From UBA11524 sp964391995 (GTDB lineage: Bacteria > Bacillota > Clostridia > Christensenellales > Aristaeellaceae): 52,106 nucleotides of DNA. The stretch lies in contig CAYMOM010000002.1 in assembly GCA_964391995.1 (NCBI GenBank), positions 1 through 52,106 of the forward strand, read 5' to 3'. The translations under genes and the position numbers were made by a program. Of this stretch, positions 1 through 5,339 are shown one piece after another (positions within the stretch are counted from its first letter, which is position 1; every line of letters begins with the position of its first letter). A model generated the notes under the pieces. The model saw nothing but the letters and a program-made list of their open reading frames with translations. It was not told the origin of the DNA and did no database searches.

Positions 1-90
1 ACCAAGGATCTGGCGCTCCTTTGGGATGGCGAAGCCAACGCCGTCAACAGCAAGGAATTCCTCCGGGCTATTGCCGAAAGGATGAACTGA
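1..90 (+). CDS. C-terminal end of an unrecognised protein (5' partial)
   Basis: An open frame runs from the first base of the window to a TGA at 88-90, giving 29 residues that end in FLRAIAERMN. The stop is 3 bases before the start of the DUF1292 gene, so the two are probably co-transcribed. The tail is mildly acidic then helical and shows no motif. In related genomes the gene before a DUF1292 gene is often the RuvX/YqgF resolvase, but this tail does not look like RuvX to me, so I give no function. Confidence 0.6.
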   Translation, partial: TKDLALLWDGEANAVNSKEFLRAIAERMN

Positions 91-93
91 CCC

Positions 94-357
94 ATGCAGG
101 ACGAGAACATCATTCTCCTGACGGACGAGGACGGGCAGGACACTCCCTATCAGCTGCTGGACGAGATTGACCTGGACGGCTGCCGATACGCTGTGCTGGC
201 CTGCCTGAACGGCGAGGAGGACGAGGAAAGCATCGAGATTTACCGCATCACCGAAGCGGACGAATACGAGCCTGTGGAGGATGAAGACCTCCAGCAAAAG
301 GTGTTCGATGTGTTCGTTTCCTCCGATGAGGATTACCAGTTCTGCGATGCTGAATAG
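94..357 (+). CDS. DUF1292 domain protein (YrzB-like)
   Basis: Small, very acidic protein of 87 residues. The core (residues about 5-80) has the DUF1292 pattern: an opening ILLTDEDG strand, a hydrophobic strand containing YAVLACL, and an EEDEESIEIYRI strand followed by an acidic tail. The molecular role of DUF1292 proteins is unknown; they are widespread single-domain cytosolic proteins of Bacillota. It starts 3 bases after the preceding stop, with a purine-rich GAAAGGA inside the upstream gene as a plausible ribosome site. A strong hairpin terminator follows at once, so it is the last gene of its operon. Confidence 0.85.
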   Translation: MQDENIILLTDEDGQDTPYQLLDEIDLDGCRYAVLACLNGEEDEESIEIYRITEADEYEPVEDEDLQQKVFDVFVSSDEDYQFCDAE

Positions 358-358
358 A

Positions 359-400
359 AAAAAGCCAGGCTGCGCAACAAACAGCTTGGCTTTTTCTTTT
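359..400. terminator. Bidirectional intrinsic terminator between the DUF1292 gene and aroF
   Basis: The arms AAAAAGCCAGGCTG and CAGCTTGGCTTTTT pair with one mismatch around a short loop. A T-run follows on the plus strand (391-400), and on the minus strand the A-rich left arm supplies a T-run. It lies between two convergent genes (stops at 357 and 412), so it probably terminates both. Confidence 0.85.
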
Positions 401-411
401 CACCGCCTGCC

Positions 412-1410
412 TTACAGGCAGCTGCGCACCGCCTGTACCCGGGCAGCCACATCGGCAAACTCCGCCGGGGTCAGGGACTGGGCACCATCGCACAGGGCAT
501 GCTTGGGGTCGTTGTGCACTTCAATAATCAAACCATCCGCACCGCAGGCCGCTGCTGCCAGGGACATGGGCTTCACCAGCCTGCTGACGCCGGTAGCGTG
601 GCTGGGGTCAACAATCACAGGCAAATGGGTCAGCTGGTGCAGCACCGGCACACAGCTCAGGTCCAGGGTGTTGCGGGTAGCGGTTTCGAAGGTGCGGATG
701 CCGCGCTCGCACAAAATCACGTTCTCGTTGCCGCCAGCCATGATGTATTCGGCGCTCATCAGCAGCTCCTGCAGGGTGTTGGCCAGGCCGCGCTTCAGCA
801 AAATGGGCTTGTTGCACCTGCCCAGCTCTTTCAGAAGCTCAAAGTTCTGCATATTCCGCGCGCCTACCTGAATCACGTCCACATCCTCAAACATGGGCAG
901 ATGGTTGGCATCCATAATTTCCGTCACAATGGGCAGCCCGGTTTCCTTCTTGGCCTCCAGCAGCAGGCGGATGCCTTCCCCGTGCAGGCCCTGGAAGGCA
1001 TAGGGGGATGTCCGCGGCTTGAACGCTCCGCCCCGCAGCAGGGTGGCTCCCGCCTCCTTTACTGCCTTTGCCACACAGATAATCTGCTCCTCGCTTTCCA
1101 CCGAGCACGGCCCGGCGATGATCTGGAACATACCGCCGCCCAGCTTCACGCCGCCGCAGTCCACCACGGAATCCGCCGGGTGGAACTTGCGGTTGGCCTT
1201 TTTGTACGGCTCCTGAATGCGGCGCACGGCCTCCACATCATCCAGGGTGACGATCATATCCTCATCAATGCGGCTGGTATCGCCCACCAGGCCCATAATG
1301 GTGGAGTGCTCGCCCTGGGACAGGTGAATCTTCAGCCCCATTTGGGTAAAAAACGCCGTCAGCTTGTCAATCTGCTCCTGCCGGGCTTCCTGCTTCAGAA
1401 TAACGATCAT
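412..1410 (-). CDS. aroF: 3-deoxy-7-phosphoheptulonate (DAHP) synthase with N-terminal regulatory domain
   Basis: Condenses phosphoenolpyruvate and erythrose 4-phosphate, the first step of aromatic amino acid synthesis; cytosolic and metal dependent. The 332-residue protein has an N-terminal ferredoxin-like (ACT-like) domain (about 1-70, beginning MIVILKQEA) fused to the type I-beta DAHP synthase barrel. GPCSVES is at 100-106, with Cys102 as expected metal ligand, followed by KPRTSPYAFQG and a C-terminal DPSHATG block. The N-terminal domain is the Thermotoga-type module that in characterised relatives gives feedback inhibition by tyrosine or phenylalanine. The gene stands alone behind its own promoter and a Tyr-codon leader attenuator, which suggests tyrosine is the regulatory end product. 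The start follows a GGAGG (TGACGGAGG) about 10 bases upstream. Confidence 0.95.
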   Translation of the reverse strand: MIVILKQEARQEQIDKLTAFFTQMGLKIHLSQGEHSTIMGLVGDTSRIDEDMIVTLDDVEAVRRIQEPYKKANRKFHPADSVVDCGGVKLGGGMFQIIAGPCSVESEEQIICVAKAVKEAGATLLRGGAFKPRTSPYAFQGLHGEGIRLLLEAKKETGLPIVTEIMDANHLPMFEDVDVIQVGARNMQNFELLKELGRCNKPILLKRGLANTLQELLMSAEYIMAGGNENVILCERGIRTFETATRNTLDLSCVPVLHQLTHLPVIVDPSHATGVSRLVKPMSLAAAACGADGLIIEVHNDPKHALCDGAQSLTPAEFADVAARVQAVRSCL

Positions 1411-1430
1411 GGTGTTCAGCCTCCGTCAAT

Positions 1431-1468
1431 CAAAATGAAAAGCCCCGCAGCGCAGGCCGCAGGGCTTT
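1431..1468 (-). terminator. Attenuator terminator of the aroF leader, with competing antiterminator
   Basis: In the minus-strand RNA, AAAGCCCTGC (1468-1459) pairs with GCGGGGCTTT (1448-1439, one G-U pair) around a 10-base loop and is followed by TTTCATTTTG. The 5' arm GCCCTGC (1465-1459) is also perfectly complementary to GCAGGGC (1499-1493), the last codons of the leader peptide. A ribosome stalled at the Tyr codons would therefore free GCAGGGC to form an antiterminator. A ribosome reaching the stop codon would cover it and allow termination. Confidence 0.8.
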
Positions 1469-1488
1469 GGGGACGCATCCACGCCAAA

Positions 1489-1545
1489 TCACGCCCTGCA
1501 CTTGCCGTACAGAACGTAATAATAAGCGTAGCGAGCCATCAGCAT
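1489..1545 (-). CDS. Tyrosine-rich leader peptide of the aroF attenuator
   Basis: A short ORF of 18 codons reads MLMARYAYYYVLYGKCRA. Five of the 18 residues are Tyr, three of them consecutive (8-10), with a fourth nearby at 13. A strong AAGGAGGA (1560-1553) lies 7 bases before the ATG. An in-frame ATG six codons upstream (1563-1561) would place the ribosome site inside the ORF, so the shorter start is preferred. The ORF sits between a good promoter and the aroF terminator and is followed by an antiterminator/terminator pair, as in classical amino-acid leader attenuators. It is a regulatory peptide whose translation speed reports charged tRNA-Tyr. No enzymatic role is expected. Confidence 0.85.
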   Translation of the reverse strand: MLMARYAYYYVLYGKCRA

Positions 1546-1574
1546 GCCTGCGTCCTCCTTCATGGGATGAGTGT

Positions 1575-1603
1575 ATCATACGCCATTTTCCGCCCTTTTG
1601 CAA
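1575..1603 (-). promoter_or_regulatory. Sigma-A type promoter of the aroF leader transcript
   Basis: On the minus strand, TTGCAA (1603-1598), 17 bases, then TATGAT (1580-1575). Transcription would start near 1568, just before the leader peptide's ribosome binding site. Confidence 0.75.
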
Positions 1604-1637
1604 GGGATATACGGAAAGGAATACAATTCTAGAACAA

Positions 1638-2396
1638 TCAGCCGTCCTTGTAAGTTTCCTCCAGGTATTTTTCCAGCTTCCGCTTCACCCGCTGCAGCGC
1701 ATTGTCAATGGACTTCACATGCCGGCCCAGGGCATCGGCAATTTCCTGATAGCTCTTGCCGTCCAGATATGCCCTGAGCACCTCCTGCTCCAGGCCGGAA
1801 AGCACTTCATCAATCTTGTGGTGAATGCTGCGCAGATCCTCCTGGCTGATGATCAATTCCTCCGGGTTGGTGGCCCGACCTTCAGTGATCACGTCCAGCA
1901 AGGTTCTGTCGGACTCCTCATCGTAAATGGGCTTGTTGAGGGAAACATAGCTGTTCAGGGGAATGTGCTTCTGCCTGGTGGCAGTTTTGATGGCGGTGAT
2001 GATCTGCCTGGTGATGCACAGCTCCGCAAAGGCACGGAAAGAGGCCTGCTTTTCCTCCTTAAAGTCGCGGATGGCCTTGTACAGGCCAATCATGCCTTCC
2101 TGCACAATGTCCTCATGGTCGGCGCCGATCAGGAAATAGCTCCGGGCTTTGGAGCGCACAAAATTCTTATACTTGTTCAGCAGATATTCCTCGGCCACGG
2201 TATTACCCTGGCGGCACAGGGCAACCACCTCCTCGTCGCTCAATGCGGCGTAGGTTTCTGCGGAGGCGGCTGTTTCATTCACATCCAGATCGGAAAGAGT
2301 GCAGTGTACCTGCTCTGCCTGGAGCTCCATCGCTTGGCGGAGCTTATCCAGCTGGGTCAGCTCTTCCCCGTTGAAGTCCATGTCCCGGTCATCCAT
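1638..2396 (-). CDS. sigH: RNA polymerase sporulation sigma factor SigH
   Basis: Alternative sigma factor that directs early stationary-phase and sporulation-onset transcription in Bacillota. From about residue 45 on, the 252-residue protein follows the B. subtilis SigH pattern: region 2 with NFVRSKARSYFLIGADHEDI and QEGMIGLYKAIRDF, then FRAFAELCITRQIITAIKTA, then HIPLNSYVSLNKPIYDEESD, then region 4 with LDGKSYQEIADALGRHVKSI ending in NALQRVKRKLEKYLEE. The N-terminus carries about 35-40 extra residues compared with the usual 218-residue protein, and the ribosome site (AGGA, 8 bases before ATG) is modest, so a downstream start is possible. It is the last gene of the mrnC-thyX-rlmB-yacP-sigH run; the mrnC-rlmB-yacP-sigH order is conserved in B. 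subtilis. Confidence 0.95.
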   Translation of the reverse strand: MDDRDMDFNGEELTQLDKLRQAMELQAEQVHCTLSDLDVNETAASAETYAALSDEEVVALCRQGNTVAEEYLLNKYKNFVRSKARSYFLIGADHEDIVQEGMIGLYKAIRDFKEEKQASFRAFAELCITRQIITAIKTATRQKHIPLNSYVSLNKPIYDEESDRTLLDVITEGRATNPEELIISQEDLRSIHHKIDEVLSGLEQEVLRAYLDGKSYQEIADALGRHVKSIDNALQRVKRKLEKYLEETYKDG

Positions 2397-2423
2397 TGCT
2401 GTATTCCTGCCTTGTTTGTCATT

Positions 2424-2930
2424 TCATCCTCTGCGGAGCTTTTCCAGCCGCGCCAGGGTATCCTCCGGCAAGCGGCCGGCAAGGTTCTGCTTGCGGCCCA
2501 GGCTCTGATGCCGGTGGGCCTCCATGCCGGTGGTGCGCAGCTGCTTCAATTCCCGCAGAAGCTCACGGGAGGTCATCCGTGTGGCGCCTGTGGCCAGCAC
2601 CTGGGATTGTTCCAGCCCGTCGGATGTTGCCACCCGCACGGTGCGGTATTTGGGCATTTGGGCCACCAAGCGCTCAATGTAGCTGTCGGCGGTTTCCCCG
2701 TGGCTGGTGAACACCTGGGTCAGGCTGCCGAAGGTTTCTTCCGTGCGCTGTTTCCTGTCGGACTGATAGCCATCGAACACCAGCACAATTTCCTCGCCTG
2801 CATAGCCGCTGTAGTCCTCCAGCTGGTGCAATAGCCGGTCACGGCTTTCGTCCAGTGACCAGTTGAATTTTTCCGCTTCCCGCCATGCGCCAATGACATT
2901 GTACCCGTCCACAATCAAAAGCGGCTTCAT
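2424..2930 (-). CDS. yacP: YacP-like NYN (PIN-fold) RNase domain protein
   Basis: A 168-residue protein starting MKPLLIVDGYNVIGAW. The DGYN motif at 8-11 is the signature of the NYN/YacP family of PIN-like metal-dependent nucleases. Further family features are an FDGYQSD strand at about 50 and a conserved ATSDGLEQ segment in the middle, with acidic residues expected to hold metal. B. subtilis YacP (Rae1) cleaves mRNA on the ribosome; similar activity here is inferred. The ATG overlaps the rlmB stop as ATGA, showing translational coupling. The frame continues upstream over rlmB but without family similarity, so the coupled start is used. Confidence 0.88.
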   Translation of the reverse strand: MKPLLIVDGYNVIGAWREAEKFNWSLDESRDRLLHQLEDYSGYAGEEIVLVFDGYQSDRKQRTEETFGSLTQVFTSHGETADSYIERLVAQMPKYRTVRVATSDGLEQSQVLATGATRMTSRELLRELKQLRTTGMEAHRHQSLGRKQNLAGRLPEDTLARLEKLRRG

Positions 2931-4006
2931 TTTCTGCGGGAGGACAGCACCCGGTACATCACGATGCCGGCAGCCACAGAGGCGTTCAGGCTGTCGATAT
3001 GCCCGGCCATGGGCAGGGACACCCGCTGATCGCAGGTTTCCAGGGTCAGCCGGCTGACGCCCTCGCCCTCTGCGCCAATCACCAGGGCCACGCCGCCCTT
3101 GAAGTTCACCTGCTCGTAGTCCTGTCCTTCCATGTCCAGGGCATAGGCCCACACGTTCTGCTTTTTCAGCTCTTCAATGGTGCGGTTCAGGTTGGTCACC
3201 CGGGCAACCTTCATGTGCTCCACCGCGCCGGCGGAGGCCTTCACCGCAGCCGGCGTCAGGCCCACGCTGCGGCGTTCGGGTACGATAACGCCGTGGGCGC
3301 CCACGCATTCGGCGCTGCGGATAATGGCGCCCAGGTTGTGGGGATCAGTCACGCCGTCCAGCAGGATCAGGAAGGGGTCCTCCCCCTTGGCGGCGGCGTC
3401 TTCCAGCATATCCTCCACAGTGGCGTACTGGTAGGCAGAGGCAAAGGCCAGCATGCCCTGGTGGTGCGGGGTGATTTCGTCCAGGCGTGCCTTGTCCACT
3501 TCCTGCACCAGCACATGGGCCTCCCGGGCCATCTGCACAATTTCCCTTGCGGAACCGGACAATTCTCCCCGCTGCACCAGCAGCTTTTCAATGTCCCGGC
3601 CTGCCTTCAGGGCCTCGCGGATGGGGTTGCGGCCTGCCAGCAGGTTTTCCGGTGCAGCATCCACCGCGGGCACAGGCACGGGGGTCGGCGCGGGCCGGTG
3701 CTCAAAATCCCGGTAGGAAGGTGCCGGGCGGGTTTCCTCCCGGCGCTCCTGTCTGGGTTTCCTGTCGAAAGAGCGGCTGTCCCGGCGCTCACCATAGGGG
3801 CGTTGATCATCATTGCGGCGGTTCTGTCCATAGGAAGGCCGGCTGTCACGGTAGGGGCGATTCCCCCGGCGGTCGTCCTCCCGTTCACTGTCCGGGCCAA
3901 AACGGCGGGATGCGCCGCGATAGCGGGTGCCCTCCTCCTCCCACTTTTCCTTGGAATAGTCCTTTTTTGCCGGTCGCTTGCCGGGCACATTCTGATAAAA
4001 AGCCAT
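2927..4006 (-). CDS. rlmB: 23S rRNA (guanosine-2'-O)-methyltransferase RlmB (TrmH/SpoU family)
   Basis: SPOUT-fold methyltransferase expected to modify the 23S rRNA guanosine equivalent to E. coli G2251, using S-adenosylmethionine. The substrate-binding domain begins at about residue 120 (LLAGRNPIREALKAGRDIEK). The catalytic domain carries the three SpoU motifs: DPHNLGAIIRSAE, LVIGAEGEGVS and SLNASVAAGIVMYR near the C-terminus. The first 115 or so residues are an unusual low-complexity extension rich in Arg, Asp, Tyr and Pro, likely disordered, so the 359-residue protein is about 100 residues longer than usual. GAGGAG lies about 6 bases before the ATG, inside the end of thyX (stop at 4008). 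Confidence 0.95.
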   Translation of the reverse strand: MAFYQNVPGKRPAKKDYSKEKWEEEGTRYRGASRRFGPDSEREDDRRGNRPYRDSRPSYGQNRRNDDQRPYGERRDSRSFDRKPRQERREETRPAPSYRDFEHRPAPTPVPVPAVDAAPENLLAGRNPIREALKAGRDIEKLLVQRGELSGSAREIVQMAREAHVLVQEVDKARLDEITPHHQGMLAFASAYQYATVEDMLEDAAAKGEDPFLILLDGVTDPHNLGAIIRSAECVGAHGVIVPERRSVGLTPAAVKASAGAVEHMKVARVTNLNRTIEELKKQNVWAYALDMEGQDYEQVNFKGGVALVIGAEGEGVSRLTLETCDQRVSLPMAGHIDSLNASVAAGIVMYRVLSSRRK

Positions 4007-4007
4007 G

Positions 4008-4754
4008 TTATTCTCCTCTGCTATTGTTCAATTGATCCAGCATCGCCTGACGCTGGTGTTTGATGTCCCCTGCCTTGCCGCAGGTCTTGGCGCCCTCCGG
4101 GCAGGCACCCCGCAGGCAGCCCGGGCCGGCATCCGCAAACAGGGCCGGCGCAACCTCCATGCACAGGCGGTGCATCTCCGTGGCCAAGGTGCGAATCTCC
4201 CACTGGGCACGGTTGCACATGCGCAGGGAGAAGAAGTGCCGCAGCTCCCGCACGTTCATGGTCATCATCAGCCGGGTTTCGCAGGCGCCGGGCAGCACAA
4301 AGCGTGCATCCTCGTTGCTGCCTTCGCCGGTACCCAGCTTTTCCTGCCACTGGCAGTACCATTCATGCATCTGCTGCATCTGCCGGTGGTATTCCGCCTG
4401 TGCTTCATCGCCCAGGGCCGCGATTTTCGGCGGCATGATGTACCCAAAGCCGTTCTCGTAGGACACATACCGCTGGCTCTGCACGGAAAAGCTTGCCAGG
4501 CGGTGCCGTGTCAGCTGAGCCAGCAGCACCCGGCTGACGCCCTCCACGCCAAAGGTGAAGCTCGCGTGTTCCAGCACGGATTCATGCCCCATGCCCATGA
4601 TTTTCTGCACAAAGTCGCTCTGGTCCTTGGCGGAAACCCGCTGGGTCAGGTCATCAATGGTGGCCCGGGAATAGCACAGCCGTGCGCCCAGGGCCACGGT
4701 TTCTTCAGGGGAAAGGGTGTGGCGGATCAGCGCCACCTTCAGCTTAGCCTGCAT
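4008..4754 (-). CDS. thyX: Flavin-dependent thymidylate synthase ThyX
   Basis: Makes dTMP from dUMP using methylenetetrahydrofolate as carbon donor and FAD/NADPH for reduction; cytosolic homotetramer. The signature RHRx7S motif is present (R83-H84-R85 to S93, RHRLASFSVQS followed by QRY), preceded by GHESVLEHASFTF, which helps bind flavin and dUMP. The length (248 residues) is normal. AGGAGG lies about 7 bases before the ATG and the start overlaps the mrnC stop by 11 bases. The C-terminal tail has several Cys (about 215-235), a little unusual and possibly just lineage variation. Confidence 0.96.
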   Translation of the reverse strand: MQAKLKVALIRHTLSPEETVALGARLCYSRATIDDLTQRVSAKDQSDFVQKIMGMGHESVLEHASFTFGVEGVSRVLLAQLTRHRLASFSVQSQRYVSYENGFGYIMPPKIAALGDEAQAEYHRQMQQMHEWYCQWQEKLGTGEGSNEDARFVLPGACETRLMMTMNVRELRHFFSLRMCNRAQWEIRTLATEMHRLCMEVAPALFADAGPGCLRGACPEGAKTCGKAGDIKHQRQAMLDQLNNSRGE

Positions 4755-5160
4755 GGTTTTCCTCCTGCTGGGATAAATCGAACAGGTAAAGGAGCCTTGT
4801 CTCCTGCCCTGTCAAATACAGATAGCCCACCAGCGCCTCCAGCGCCGTAGCAGCGGCATAGTCTGCCGGGTTCTGGTTTTTAGGCACCGGATGCCGGGCA
4901 TGGGCGTTTCTTCCCCGGCGGAGGATGTCGCTTTCCGCATCGCTGGCTTCGCCCTCCAGGCGCTTCAGCGCTTCGGCCTGGGCGGCAGCGTTCACGCAGG
5001 CCACGGCATCCTGGTGCAGGTGGCGCAGGTTGCGCCCCCGATACACCAGCCGGGTGCGAACCAGCATATCCCACACCGTGTCACCAATGAAGGCCAGCTG
5101 CAGCGGATTCAGCAGCCGCGCTTCCTCTTCCGTCATGGGCGGGGATTCCCGCAGGCTCAC
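4744..5160 (-). CDS. mrnC: Mini-ribonuclease III
   Basis: Double-strand-specific endoribonuclease that matures 23S rRNA in Bacillota, an RNase III catalytic domain without the RNA-binding domain. The 138 residues contain the FIGDTVWD signature (metal-ligand Asp27) and the second acidic site ALEALVGYLYL (Glu108). The start is GTG, supported by AGGAGG seven bases upstream. A strong promoter lies just upstream. The gene begins the operon mrnC-thyX-rlmB-yacP-sigH. In many relatives cysS precedes mrnC; here the CRISPR-Cas locus sits in that place, facing the other way. Confidence 0.93.
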   Translation of the reverse strand: MSLRESPPMTEEEARLLNPLQLAFIGDTVWDMLVRTRLVYRGRNLRHLHQDAVACVNAAAQAEALKRLEGEASDAESDILRRGRNAHARHPVPKNQNPADYAAATALEALVGYLYLTGQETRLLYLFDLSQQEENHAG

Positions 5161-5190
5161 GCCATCGCCTCCTTCTGAATATACGCTTAC

Positions 5191-5219
5191 ATTATATCAT
5201 GAATATCATTCCTTTTCAA
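5191..5219 (-). promoter_or_regulatory. Sigma-A promoter of the mrnC-thyX-rlmB-yacP-sigH operon
   Basis: On the minus strand, TTGAAA (5219-5214), 17 bases, then a perfect TATAAT (5196-5191), about 30 bases upstream of the mrnC GTG start. Confidence 0.85.
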
Positions 5220-5244
5220 TGCATTATTCGTGTTTAGGCGTTTG

Positions 5245-5273
5245 TTGACAAATGCATCTGCGCATGATATGAT
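5245..5273 (+). promoter_or_regulatory. Sigma-A promoter of the cas operon
   Basis: A perfect TTGACA (5245-5250), 17 bases, then TATGAT (5268-5273). It is divergent from the mrnC promoter, with only 25 bases between the two -35 boxes. Confidence 0.85.
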
Positions 5274-5291
5274 TCTCTTGTCAAAAAGAGA
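5274..5291. promoter_or_regulatory. Inverted repeat over the cas transcription start (possible operator)
   Basis: TCTCTT (5274-5279) and AAGAGA (5286-5291) form an inverted repeat with a 6-base centre, directly after the cas -10 box. The expected transcription start falls in its middle, so the transcript would lack most of the left arm. This favours a DNA operator over an RNA hairpin. Function is inferred from position only. Confidence 0.4.
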
Positions 5292-5339
5292 GATATTTTT
5301 TTCCTTTATCTGCATCCTCCCCATTACAGGAGAAACCCT

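Noticed and set aside
1431..1603. T-box riboswitch as explanation of the aroF leader
   Set aside because: The leader is too short and I see no T-box sequence or specifier stem; the Tyr-rich ORF and its pairing explain the region better.
2931..3152. Upstream extension of the yacP frame (74 codons)
   Set aside because: The extension overlaps the conserved end of rlmB in another frame; the ATGA-coupled start gives the normal YacP N-terminus.
5274..5310. Intrinsic terminator in the cas 5' region (stem followed by T-run)
   Set aside because: The left arm lies at or before the expected transcription start, so the RNA could not form the stem; kept only as a possible operator.
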